Assembly (NCBI GenBank): GCA_032622095.1
Contig: CP136061.1
Coordinates: 50,289,797-50,353,796 of the forward strand
Source: Siphonodentalium dalli
Taxonomy: Eukaryota; Mollusca; Scaphopoda; Gadilida; Siphonodentaliidae
DNA: 64,000 nt
Direction of reading: 5' to 3'
The notes under the pieces are model-generated. The model did not search any database, was not told where the DNA came from, and was given only the letters and a program-made list of their open reading frames with translations. The number at the start of each line of letters is the position of its first letter. Within the stretch, counting starts at the first letter, position 1. Below are positions 50,746 to 60,291 of the stretch, one piece after another. Both the position numbers and the translations under genes were made by a program.

Positions 50746-51035
50746 TTGATACTGATAGATATCACTTCATTAGTTCATTCACTCATCCGCCACAAATCCT
50801 TCTCAACTACCGCTCAAAGTTTCCAGGTTCACACTTCACTTCCTGTCAACCGTCTGACCCGAAGTGTCATATACACTGTAGCTATTAACACCTTATTTTT
50901 TTCTGAATGTCAAGTGTCTTGTCTGTTAACACTGACTGAATAGTAATGATAAATCTCCATTTCATGTAAGCAAGAGCGGCATCTGTTTTGTTATCTGATA
51001 TGGGTACCTATGACGTTCAGGACTGCAAAAACGTG

Positions 51036-51465
51036 TGCCTGTAATTTGCAAAATGAGGTCCCCAGAGGGTGATCTTAATGATGCTATTCCAGTGGCTACA
51101 TGTAGCATTACCAAATTCGCCCTCTTGGGACCTCATTCTGCTTAAGCCTCATCTTCTGGGAAGTATCAACAATCTCAAATTAACATTGTTTTTATTTACT
51201 TTTTCCCATCCAGGAAGTTTCTTCATCACCTAATTATTAGAAGATAAAATGCATAATTGAAGTGACTAATGGGTGGACATCACCAACACTAACTGGGGAA
51301 CTTTAATCTGATCCTAGTTCTCCCATAGCAGTTGAGGACTCAGCAGAATGAGGTTCCCAGAGGGTGAATTTGGTGATACTAGCCTGCTGTGCAGGATAGC
51401 GTCACTAAATTCACTCTGAGGACCTCATTCTGCAAATGACAGACACACTATTTGCAGTCTTGATG
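51036..51465. mobile_element. GAGGTCC-family foldback MITE
   Basis: GTGCCTGTAATTTGCAAAAT, GAGGTCCCCAGAGGGTGAT, inverted middle section (AACTAACTGGGGAACTTTAA), and the end CTGCAAATGACAGACACAC. The middle is inverted relative to some copies, as expected from recombination between foldback arms. Confidence 0.8.
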
Positions 51466-51531
51466 ACATTGCTGCCAGAGTACTAGTGGCAATGCAGTTT
51501 TCAATGTTTTTCACAACCTTGTTTCTAAAAG

Positions 51532-51885
51532 TTTAAAGTGATGTGAAACATTCCGGTAGGGTGATCAGATATAAATGAAGAATAATCTTGCTAAAAGTAG
51601 TTATTTTTACAAATATTATGTCTAAATGACAACACACATCATTCTTACATATTAATTAATAAAGTGACTCTCGATAACAAAATTGTTTTCGTTAGTTTAT
51701 CGCCGATATAGTTGCGTCCCGAATCGAGATAAATATTTACAATTCAGTGTAGATCTGACGATGTTTTCTATGGAATGGTACTGTCGATTTGCTTGAAATG
51801 TTCGGTGATGTTAGTAGAATGCTACATTCCTCCTATTGGCATAGTGCCTGAATACTAACTCATCAAGTTCATAATACACTTTAAC
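51532..51885 (-). repeat. Repeat R1, copy 5
   Basis: AAAGTGATGTGAAACATTCC through GTCCCGAATCGAGATAAATA to AATACACTTTAA. Confidence 0.75.
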
Positions 51886-52072
51886 AGTTCAATAAGCAGC
51901 CATTGTCATTGTTCCGATTCACGTCATTTTGATATTCAGGTGGCAGACATCAGGATGGAATGTGAAATAAAGCTAATTGGAGGCATAGTTACCCATGCAA
52001 CAAATTTCATGCTTTTGGTCAATTCAATGCGAGAGTAGGTACAAGTACTCCTAAGGCAACAAGTCTATGACC

Positions 52073-52482
52073 AAGCCTGAGTTTAGTGTGCCTGTCATTT
52101 GGAGAATGAGGCCCGAGAGGGAGAATTTAGTGATGCTATCCCGCATAGCAGGCTAGATTCACCAAATTCACCCTCAGGGGACCTCATTCTGCATAGGCCT
52201 CTTCTCTGGGAAGTTTCTTTATTATAAAATTTCTATAGAAACTTTATAGATTCTATTTCATTTTTATAGTAGTTTCCCTATATATATCCCCAAATTGGCA
52301 GACGACACATTGCATAATCGAGGTTCCCAATGGGTGAACATCACAATATTCACCATTTGGAAACTTCAATCTGAGTATGTCTCCCACAGCAGAGGAGGCC
52401 ATGCATAATGAGTCCCCAGAGGGTGAATTTGGTGATGCTAGCCCACTATTCTACAAATGACAGGCACACTAAACTCAGGCTT
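52073..52482. mobile_element. GAGGTCC-family foldback MITE, both ends intact
   Basis: AAGCCTGAGTTTAGTGTGCC and its exact inverse at the right end define the family termini. It is the best copy for setting the element limits. Confidence 0.88.
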
Positions 52483-52505
52483 ATCTCCGACAACAGCCCT
52501 TGAGG

Positions 52506-52736
52506 TTAACCCTTTGAGTGCCAGGTCGATTTTTGTATCAACCCATATACCCTGTGCCAATGCATTCTCTTATATATGCGAGTCGACCATAGGTCGCCTC
52601 GCATATATAAGAGAATGCATTGGCCTAACAATTTTTTTTGTTTTACAATTTTAATAATTTATTCTTATATTCTTTAACAGACTTATTTTGTAGGTTTAGG
52701 GCCGATGAGATCGGCCCCTGGCACTCAAAGGGTTAA
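52506..52736. mobile_element. piggyBac-like MITE (TTAA-flanked) containing the hairpin core
   Basis: TTAACCCTTTGAGTGCCAGG and CCTGGCACTCAAAGGGTTAA are exact inverse ends with TTAA outside CCCTTTG, the usual piggyBac-type arrangement. The interior holds one full hairpin core (CCCTGTGCCAATGCATTCTC to GAGAATGCATTGGCC). Confidence 0.82.
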
Positions 52737-53147
52737 CATTACGATTTACACCCAACCAGAAGCAGGGGGGAATGGGACGAAGGACAACAAGAAACTTTGA
52801 ATATCTTGTTTAATTTTCATGATTGAGTCATAATAACTTCTGAAAATGAAGGGGACTTTTTTGCAATATCTTACAATTTATCATGAAATATTAACAAAAT
52901 CTATGGAATATTTTATTAAGTCTTGAACAGTGGCAATACTGGTAATGAATGTCACAATCATGGTCATCAATTATGACTATTAGATCGGTTTGGAGTGTGG
53001 AGACCATCATGGAAATTTACATGGAGAGGAAGATGACAATTTTAGTTGGATGAAGTTCGTGTGACATTCATTTTCCAAACATTTGCAATATTATGCTTGT
53101 TTTTTTTCTTCACGAATCTTGATTTCTTAAAAAAAAATGAACACACA
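52737..53147. other. Intergenic sequence beyond the SRRM1 3' end
   Basis: No supported feature. Confidence 0.5.
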
Positions 53148-53153
53148 TTTATT
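53148..53153 (-). terminator. Candidate poly(A) signal of SRRM1
   Basis: AATAAA on the minus strand lies 223 bp beyond the stop codon and is followed at once by TGTGTGTTC and a T-run, a GU/U-rich downstream element. It is the first well-supported signal after the one overlapping the stop. The 3' UTR would be about 240 nt. Not verified by transcript data. Confidence 0.5.
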
Positions 53154-53375
53154 TCATCAACAAAGTAGTAAATTCAACAATTTCATGAAAGAAACAGACA
53201 CCCACACCGCTAATAGTGAGTGTATTGTTGCATATGATAGCATGGCCTTGAAATTCAAATGACTTCACATATGAATAGATAAAGCAAACTCTCAATTCAC
53301 TCTTAGATATAGAAGGATTCCCAATTTGTTGTCCATGATTGAATGCCGCTCCATCACTCAAGTCACATTCAGCAT

Positions 53376-53504
53376 TTATTCCTCATCTGACGTGTCACTG
53401 TCCGCGGATGTTGTCCTCGCTTTCTTCATAGACTGTAGAGCTTTCTCTCTGAGTTTTTTCTCTAACTCCAAGTTTTCTCCTTCACCCCCAGCACCATCAG
53501 AAAC
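53376..53504 (-). CDS. SRRM1: SRRM1 terminal coding exon (42 codons plus stop)
   Basis: The acceptor is CTTCACAG|GTTTCT at 53505-53506, preceded by a T-rich tract. The exon reads VSDGAGGEGENLELEKKL, then REKALQSMKKARTTSADS, then DTSDEE and TAA at 53376-53378. The LEKxLREKALxSMxKA core matches the conserved extreme C-terminus of SRRM1 (human: LEKHLREKALRSMRKA). The acidic DTSDEE tail differs from the vertebrate end and is probably lineage-specific. The stop codon overlaps an AATAAA (53375-53380, minus sense), which is too close to the stop to be the main poly(A) signal. Confidence 0.87.
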   Translation of the reverse strand, partial: VSDGAGGEGENLELEKKLREKALQSMKKARTTSADSDTSDEE

Positions 53505-56500
53505 CTGTGAAGATAGTAAAAAAATTAAATATAGAATATACACATAGTGTTTCTGAATAACAAATTTAATCCATGAATGAGATTGGCGATTTACACCACG
53601 AGCTTCAACGAGTGGTGTAAATCGCCAATCCCATTCGTGGATTAAATTTGTTATTCAGAAACACTATGCATATATTTTGTTTATGCCACGATCTTTACAA
53701 TGCGATGGATAAACACTTTTCCGTTCAAATTGAATGGAGAAAGTTTAATCCACTCTGCGAAGTTTATGCCACGATCTTTACAATGCGATGGATAAACACT
53801 TTTCCGTTCAAATTGTATGGAGAAAGTTTAATCCACTCCGCGAAGTTTAATCAACAGTAGGCACGTTAAATCAACAGGTGTTGATTAAATGTAAAATTTA
53901 AACAGATAGCTTTATTTATATAGTAAGATGGGCGATCGTGGTATAAAGAAGTTTAAAGGCCCACTTAATTTTCGAACCCTCAGATAATTTTATATCAAAT
54001 ATATGCCATATTATATACCATTTGAAAGAGGAAGCTCCAAAACATAGTATTGTCAACTTATTCGGTGTAATAAACTATGAACATGTTTTTGTTCAGATAC
54101 CGACTTGGTGTTCTGGGCTCAGTTTCTTTATTTTCAATGGAAGAGGAATAACTCTATCTTAAGATATAGAGTAATTACCCTTTCATTGAAAGTATATTTT
54201 AAGTTTGAATTCTATTGCATTCTGGGAGCCATAACGGGGGGAAATCTTTCTATGATTTCATCTGTTTTCTATTTCTCTATGGGCATCACTGAGACACAGA
54301 TGTTTCAAATGGTGATGAATTATAGTATTTTAATCATATTTTATGGCATAGAATGTTATTAGAACCATATGTGACCCGCCATATCAAATTCAGTCGTAAG
54401 TCGGGATTTTTTTATCCTGTGCCAATGCATTCTCTTAAATATGCGAGTCGACCATAGGTCGCCTGGCATATATAAGAGAATGCATTGGCCTAACAATTTT
54501 TTATCATTTTTTTAAAATAAATGTTTCTTACAATTTTTAGGACGTAAAATAAAAAACATCCATTACCCTGCAGGGAGCCCCACACATATATAGAAGCATA
54601 TAGAAGAGTGTCATCTGTTCATGTTTGTCTGTGGTTCTGTATGGGTGAAATTATTAAAATTGTTAAAGAATACAAGAAAAAATTATTAAAATTGTAAAAA
54701 ATTGTTAGGCCAATGCATTCTCTTATATATGCGAGGCGACCTATGGTCGACTTGCATATATAAGAGAATGCATTGGCACAGGGTCAAAAAAATCCCGACT
54801 TACGACTGAATTTGATATGGCGGGTCACATATATCAACTTACTATTAAGAACAAATTGGTGACTCATAAATTAAACGGGCCTTTAATTATTTGAGTTTCA
54901 GACAATTTATTTTCTGAATCAATGAGGGAAGGAGGACTTGAATTTTTTATTTTTTGCACATCGTAACCATGGATTATGATAGCTTTCCTTGTCTAGCAAT
55001 AGTCAGAAAATGTAGAAGGAAGCTTGTTATGCATATACTCTCATTTAATCTGATATAAATATTACATTGTCCTACTAGTATATGACATAGGGATTTCCTA
55101 TAATGTTCTAATGCCCCGGACTATTCACAATTTATATTCTTGTCTATAAAGTGACAATTTTCAATATAGCATGTGATCCTAAATTTCCTCCAGTGCCTTT
55201 CAATTGTTCTGGAGTTACAATAAGTACACCAGACTATGATGACCAGCCAATCATTTTCTTCAATGTAGTCATCTACTTGTTCTATATCACTCTATGTATA
55301 AATGATAGTCAATCTTCACACATAACAGAGATATGTCAAGAGTAAAAAATGTTTTTGCAATTAATGCTCAAGACGTATGGGCATGTTGGTAAAAACATAC
55401 CAAAATTAATTTAGAATTTTTTTTTAACAAAATATATATACCCGGTATATTTTTTTTCCTCTCAAAATCTAAAATAGAAATAAAATGTTCATTGTTGGCC
55501 ATTTAATTCAATGCTTTGGTGTCGGAGACTCAAATAATATTTTTGATTTGGCCTTATAGAGCTAGTAACTAACTATACATAAAGAGGGTCTTTCCAATTT
55601 TTGGGTGTTTCTCCATTGTTTCTCCTTATAAAATTGTTTACATACAACTTTATGTCCAGGAAATGAAGATTATTCCCTAAAGATTTCCATTTTCATCAGC
55701 ATTCACCACTTTTAAAAATTGGATTGGGGTACAAACATTTCCATTTTCATGATAAAAACATTTCATCCAGACACTAAATATATGAACATACATCTCCCTT
55801 CTCCTTCTTATGCTTGTGTTTCTTATGTTTCTTATGCTTTTTGTGTTTCTTTTCCTTCTTCTTTTTCTTCTTTTTCTTAGCTTCCTGCTCAGATGAGCTA
55901 TCCTGAAAAAAACAAACAATTGAGCACCAAGCCTGAGTTTAGTTTGTCTGTCATTTGCAGAATGAGGTCCCCAGAGGGTGAATTTAGTGACACTAACCTG
56001 CATCACCAAATTTACCCTCTGTGGACCTCATTCTGCATGGCTGTGACAGAGCTGGAGGACTTCTTCCCGTTGTGTGTGTGTGACGATGGCCGTGGTCTTT
56101 CACAAATAAGTCGAGTTGTTAGTTCAGCTTTTATTTTCTCGAGAAATATTTAGTAATAGCTTTCTTTCAGAATTACACTGAGCCAGTGGAACAGCACCGT
56201 TAGTAGCAGACTAGAAGAGTGGCGAAGCAGGACTGCCAGTCTAAACTTTCGACCGAGCATATATACAAAAAGGGTGTGGGACTTAACTGACCAATCATAA
56301 GTCCCCTCATTATAATAAATTTTAGACATACCAGTTCCAACCATCCTGTGTCAAAGTTGGCACAGAACCTGTCAAAGTAGTCATCTATCTTTGGCAGGCA
56401 GGATAGTTCGAACTTGGTAACAGGGTACTTTATGTCAAGTATTCGTATAATAAACTAATGTGTACCCTGGTGAAGGATGCTGTTCAATCATTCTCACATC

Positions 56501-59500
56501 AATCCATAACCTCTATATATTAGTTTTCTAACTGTTGGTCATGAGAATGTGACTTCAACATAATTCCGACGCCACAGTTCTACTGTACTTGCTGGTGCTG
56601 TCGTACTCTCGTTTTAAGCTGGGAAATATTTCCTAGAAATATGCAAACCAAATCGCACCTTATTTTTCAAACTACCAGCTTACTTATTGAATGATAAGAG
56701 AATTTAGGTTTGGTAGACATCATTCAGTTACAATGGCCTCATCTGCTATGGGAGATATTGACTCAGATTGTAAGTTCCCAAATGGTGAATATTGTGATGT
56801 TCACCCATTGGGAACCTCGATAATGTGAAGTGGGGACATCATTCTGCAAATGACAGGCACCTTATTCTCAGGCCTGTTGAGCACTCCGTTGAATGACCTC
56901 AAAGTAGTGAACATCCGTACCAAATTTCATTGAGATTCATCAACCGGTGGTGGAGATATCTGCTTGGACGGACAAAAAAAACAACATTTCCAGATAAACA
57001 AAGATGAATAACTCTAGATCAAAAAATCCGAAAAAATTTATTGAGAACTCTGTTGAATGCCCTCATAGTAGTGAACATCCATACAAAATTTCATTCAGAT
57101 TCGACAACCGATGTTTGAGATATCTGCCCGACTGGACGGACTGAAAAACAGATGGATAAATGTCCAGACATCGAGGTCAATCCAGTATCTTCGAGAGTGG
57201 GGGTTTAACAAATCATTATGTATATGAATATTACAGGCATTACTACTGTTTAACAAGTCATTATTATGTATGCGAATATTACTCGTATCATGTATATAAC
57301 TGGCATAACTGTATCTGGAAAAAGTTTCGATGTCTAAATTATTGTAATGTGATGATGACAATAGCATTAAAATGTCAATAGAAACGATGGAGTTAATATA
57401 TGTAGTACTATGTACAACACCACACTCATGCTGGAACACTTCGATTACTGTAGTGCAATGATGGATAATTTTTTGTAATTTTCAATTTACCACTGAGACA
57501 TAAATCAGTAAAAAGAGCGATATATTACATTAATTGAGCCTTCCTAGTTTACTTGCAGTAATCAAAGTGATATTACCAGTAGGCTGCGGGCAGTTAGATT
57601 CATAAACCAAAGGCTGAATTAATTTACAGTGAGGATATGTGATATCTATGACACAATGAAAATAAAGTCTGGATTATTTCAGGCCTTGACCAACAACCCT
57701 ATTTAGCCTAGAGTATAAAGTAGAGTTTTTTTTCTGGAGGGGTTCATTTTTAATTAGTAAAAAAAAACTCTTCCCATGTTTCAGAAGGAGTTGATTTCTC
57801 AGATAAAGCAATGTTTATTAAAGTTTATACAAACACTATCAAAATTCTTCTCAGTTTACCTTAGTTTAAACATGTAGACAAGATATAAGACACGGAAAAA
57901 AGCCATAAGAAAATGTCCAAATAAACAAAATTAAATTTTAAGCCTATCTACTTAAATTTGTTCTGACTTGTACTCCAGCAAGACAATTTTCTTTGGCCCC
58001 GAGTAATGTATATGACTTATAAAAAAACTTACGGCCGAGTCGCTGCCAGATGCTGCTTCATTCTTCCTCTTATCCTTAGCACTAGTAGGTCTTTTCTCCG
58101 GCGGACTCACGCTCCTATCCCCCGACTCCTTGCTCTTGCTTTGTGCAGCCTCTTTACTGATAGTTATCGTCCTCTCATCGTAACTTTCCTCCCCATTCGC
58201 TTGCTCTCTCCCTCGCCTCCCACCGGGTGACTGTCGCCTCGGGGGCGGTGAATCATCTCGACGATCTCTTCGACCTCCAGGACTTGGTCGTCTCCTTGCG
58301 TTAGCCATTCTATCTGGAGAACCAGATTGGCGACGCCTCATCTTTTCCCTCCTTCGAGCGTCAGGTGAAGGGGACGCTCTCATACGCTGCTCATGATTGG
58401 GACTTCCTGAACTCTGCCTTCGATTTCTAGGTGGCGACGGGAAACGGCGTCTTTGCGTTGGCGACATACGATCCCGTTCATTGAAGCTCTCATTACGCCT
58501 TTTAGGTGAGGGCGATGGCCGCCGTCGTGGTGAGGGTGATGATCGTCTCTGCCGAGGTGAAGGCGACCTTCTCCGACTAGGTGATTGGGCTTGGCGCCTC
58601 CTCGGAGGCGACTCTGAAGATCTTCCTCTCCTCCTCTGTGGTGACTCTTGCTGTCTTCTAGGTGGTGAAGCATCGCGTTTTCGTGGCGGCGGTGATTGGG
58701 ATGGACGTCTTCTTGAGGGAGGTGATGATTGACGTCGAATCCTTGGAGTTGGAGACGGCGAGGAATGCTTACGACGAGGAGAACCAGGAGGTGACTTGCG
58801 TTCCCTCCTCATTTCAGACTCAGCTGCTCGCCTTCCTTTACCATCCTGATCTCCTCTTTCTCTGGGTGGTGAGTTTGACCCCGGTCGACCTCTCCTTGGA
58901 GGTGAACTTTGACCGTCTGGTGACTTTGATAACCGTTGTCTCTTGTTACTGCCCCGTGCTTTTCCTTTTACGGGCGACGCACTTTCTGGAGATGACGATC
59001 TCTTAGCCCTCTTGCCGGGAGCGGGTCTCCCTGGTGACTCGTCAGATGAACCTGATGATGATTCCGATGAACTTTCATCTTCTGCCTTCTTTGCGTTCTA
59101 AGAAATCAAATTTAATAAAAATTAAAGTGTCAATGACACTGTAGCTCAACTTGGGGAAGAATTAAAAGTTTTGTGATGAGCAATGAATAGGAAGAATTAA
59201 ATTTTTTGTGATGAGCAATGAATAGAATTATGAAAAAGGAGCGTAAAATGTGTAAAAGGCTTTGTTTGATATGTGTAAATGAAATTATGTTCATTGTGAA
59301 AATTTCATCAATAAATGCTGGTGGCCATGTATTTTTGCCGAATGACCCGAAATGACTCGTTCCCATCTACATGGCAATGTCAACAGTGTCCCTATGTGGA
59401 TAGCATCACTAAATTCACCCTCGAGGGACCTCATTCTGCAAATGACAGCCACACTGAACTCATGACTTGATAAATAAGTCTGCTTTTAAAAAATTTGGAA

Positions 59501-59828
59501 ATGGAACATTTACAATGGATGGCCTTATAATTTTAGATTCTGATTATAATCTGAGTGCATGCCCATGACATTAACCTTTTTTGGAGGTGAAGTTCGCCGT
59601 GCCACCTTTTTAGGCGGTCGCGCTGGTGAAGCCGAGTCTTCTGATGATCCAGATGATGATGCCGACGACGATGATTCTGATGATGGTGATCTCGCTTTCT
59701 TTCGCATTACTGGCGGCGATGGTCGACGTCTGTTTCCTCCTCTGTCCATTCTGCCTGACCGATCATGAAATCCTTCTCTTTCCCTTCCATCAACAAGTCT
59801 TGGACGCCTTGCTTCAGGAGATGCCCCC
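53376..59828 (-). CDS. SRRM1: SRRM1, serine/arginine repetitive matrix protein 1 (3' part, four exons, 5' end beyond window)
   Basis: Coding exons on the minus strand: 59828-59576, 59097-58033, 55902-55792 and 53504-53376. Joined, they give one frame of 518 residues plus a split first codon. What is seen: RS/SP-rich tracts, then a Lys/His-rich stretch (KKHKKHKKHKKHKHKKEK), then a C-terminus with LEKKLREKALQSMKKA before the stop. The same order ends vertebrate SRRM1. Family knowledge: SRRM1 (SRm160) is a nuclear splicing coactivator that bridges SR proteins and snRNPs, binds RNA through an N-terminal PWI domain and associates with the exon junction complex. The PWI domain is not in the window, so the gene continues past the right edge and no start codon is called. 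All three visible introns are phase 0. Their GT-AG ends are GTTAAT, GTAAGT and GTATGT, each with a T-rich acceptor. SRRM2 or another RS protein is less likely, because the C-terminal motif is SRRM1-specific. Confidence 0.87.
53543..53668. repeat. Near-perfect 126-bp palindrome in the last SRRM1 intron
   Basis: The left arm CATAGTGTTTCTGAATAAC is mirrored by GTTATTCAGAAACACTATG at 53650-53668. The arms continue inward through GGCGATTTACACCAC and GTGGTGTAAATCGCC to a few-base loop near 53605. It starts 37 bp upstream of the last exon's acceptor, so the pre-mRNA could fold a long hairpin there. Confidence 0.85.
53682..53847. repeat. 83-bp tandem duplication (two copies)
   Basis: Two copies start TATGCCACGATCTTTACAA at 53682 and 53765. 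They differ at only a few positions (for example GAATGG and GTATGG). Immediately next to the palindrome at 53543-53668. Confidence 0.85.
53955..54884. mobile_element. MITE with AAAGGCCC termini, interrupted by a second MITE
   Basis: The ends AAAGGCCCACTTAATTT and AAATTAAACGGGCCTTT form an inverted pair, compatible with a TA target duplication. The interior (CATTTGAAAGAGGAAGCTCC, then GAATAACTCTATCTTA) also occurs at 3588-3832. The 460-bp MITE at 54370-54829 is inserted within it. The whole nest lies in the last SRRM1 intron. Confidence 0.65.
54370..54829. mobile_element. MITE with TGTGACCCGCC termini (460 bp, TA-flanked)
   Basis: Terminal inverted repeats start TGTGACCCGCCATATCAAA and are flanked by TA on both sides, as expected for the Tc1/mariner-pogo superfamily. 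The internal core (54415-54783) has inverted ends CCTGTGCCAATGCATTC, each holding a smaller palindrome around CGACCATAGGTCG. Nearly the same element occurs at 19210-19673. Confidence 0.8.
55792..55902 (-). CDS. SRRM1: SRRM1 exon encoding the Lys/His-rich segment (37 codons)
   Basis: The acceptor is TTTGTTTTTTTCAG|GATAGC and the donor is GGAGAT|GTATGT. The 111-bp exon gives DSSSEQEA, then eight lysines, then EKKHKKHKKHKKHKHKKEKGD. Vertebrate SRRM1 has a near-identical K-run followed by DKKHKKDKKHKK repeats at the same relative place. Phase 0 on both sides joins it cleanly to the exon above (GSDSA|DSSSEQ) and the last exon below (KGD|VSDG). A foldback element begins 26 bp upstream of the exon, so the 3' splice site is hemmed in by transposon sequence. 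K/H-rich tracts of this type are generally nuclear-localising; that role is inferred here. Confidence 0.85.
55929..56875. mobile_element. Foldback MITE (GAGGTCC family) in an SRRM1 intron, split by an insertion
   Basis: The left part, 55929-56041, starts AAGCCTGAGTTTAG and carries the GAATGAGGTCCCCAGAGGGT arm. The right part, 56733-56875, resumes with ATGGCCTCATCTGC and ends AATGACAGGCAC...CTCAGGCCT. The other copies in the window run through this junction without a break. The 691 bp between is foreign and is flanked by a duplicated ATGGC. Confidence 0.75.
56042..56732 (+). mobile_element. Probable solo LTR of an LTR retrotransposon
   Basis: This 691-bp insertion begins TGTGACAGAG and ends GTTACA (TG...CA ends with short inverted termini). 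It is flanked by a perfect 5-bp duplication ATGGC (56037-56041 and 56733-56737). On the plus strand it has a TATA-like TATATA at 56260-56265 and AATAAA at 56449-56454. It has no coding capacity. TG...CA ends, a 5-bp target duplication and a promoter followed by a poly(A) signal are the standard LTR signature. The retrotransposon family is unknown because no internal region is present. Confidence 0.65.
56876..57160. repeat. Two tandem LINE-tail-like repeats in an SRRM1 intron
   Basis: GTAGTGAACATCCGTACCAA + ATTTCATTGAGATTC...CAACCG and GTAGTGAACATCCATACAAA + ATTTCATTCAGATTC...CAACCG recur about 140 bp apart, each followed by GGACGGAC and a run of A. Confidence 0.55.
57161..58032. other. Remainder of the SRRM1 intron
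   Basis: AT-rich, no additional exon recognised. The phase-0 ends of the flanking exons join without needing one. Confidence 0.6.
58033..59097 (-). CDS. SRRM1: SRRM1 large RS/SP-repeat exon (355 codons)
   Basis: The acceptor is TTGATTTCTTAG and the donor is GACTCGGCC|GTAAGT. The length of 1065 bp is exactly 355 codons, phase 0 at both ends. The exon starts NAKKAEDESSSESSSGSS and then carries dense SPPRR, RRRSPSP and SPSPRRR repeats typical of the SRRM1 RS domain. Towards its 3' end it becomes acidic/polar (EESYDERTITISKEAAQ, then PEKRPTSAKDKRKNEAASG). An open frame continues for 27 codons past 58033 to 57952, but that is intron read-through. The exon strand is purine/C-rich and GC-rich against AT-rich surroundings, which also produces long antisense open frames that I ignored. 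Keeping most of the RS domain on one exon is notable, because vertebrate SRRM1 splits it over several. Confidence 0.87.
59393..59471. mobile_element. GAGGTCC-family MITE, right-end fragment in an SRRM1 intron
   Basis: GGATAGCATCACTAAATTCA, CCTCATTCTGCAAATGACAG and CACACTGAACTCATGACTTG match the right end of the family. Confidence 0.8.
59576..59828 (-). CDS. SRRM1: SRRM1 internal exon (RS-rich, 84 codons)
   Basis: The acceptor is TTTTTTGCAG just above 59828 and the donor is AAAAAG|GTTAAT at 59575. The exon is 253 bp: one base completing a split codon, then 84 codons open throughout. It begins GASPEARRPRLVDG, passes through an RRRPSPPVMRKKARSPSS segment and a Ser-rich acidic run, and ends RRTSPPKK. 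An in-frame ATG at 59749 is internal and is not the gene start, because the open frame runs on to a good acceptor. The preceding exon must end with two bases of a codon; I found no such exon up to 64000. The donor GTTAAT is weaker than the other two, so the 3' boundary is slightly less certain. Confidence 0.8.
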
Positions 59829-60291
59829 CTGCAAAAAATTTCATATTTTTTTAATCTTAATAAAGTTAGGAGCCAAGATTATTTCTAGTCCAAACATTTT
59901 TGAAAACTTCAGCAGTATAATAATACATAACTGCAAATAATAGTATGAGATGAATTTTTAGCCCATAATATTGGGTTTGACTTCACATTCAGCATTGGTC
60001 AATATAATAAAATTGCGTGAGTTACATCCCCTCCCGACCCTATTTTTAGTCCCCTCCTCAATTTGTTTTATTTATTTTATGCAAACTTTTTTTTTCTCAT
60101 GCCATAACTGTCAAATTACATTTCAATGACCCATTAATCAGTCAAATTTATCAAATTGGACAATCTAAATCACCTTGTATTATATAATATAGGTTACTGC
60201 TTCAATAACTAGGGAAGAATAAAATAAAAAAAATTAAAGTTGGATGTAAATCTAGCAATTTATTTATATTGGCTTCACGGACTGTTTATTG

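Noticed and set aside
50091-50943. Small frames to the right of the satellite as genes
   Set aside because: Short (about 75 codons), no family motif, and they overlap or flank simple tandem duplications.
56041-56093. Possible extra SRRM1 exon (RPRPSSHTHNGKKSSSS) on the minus strand
   Set aside because: It lies at the edge of the solo LTR, which is younger than the MITE it entered. No in-frame donor exists, and the flanking exons already join in phase 0.
58006-59006. Plus-strand open frames across the SRRM1 exon
   Set aside because: Antisense shadows of the GC-rich RS exon without motifs or splice support.
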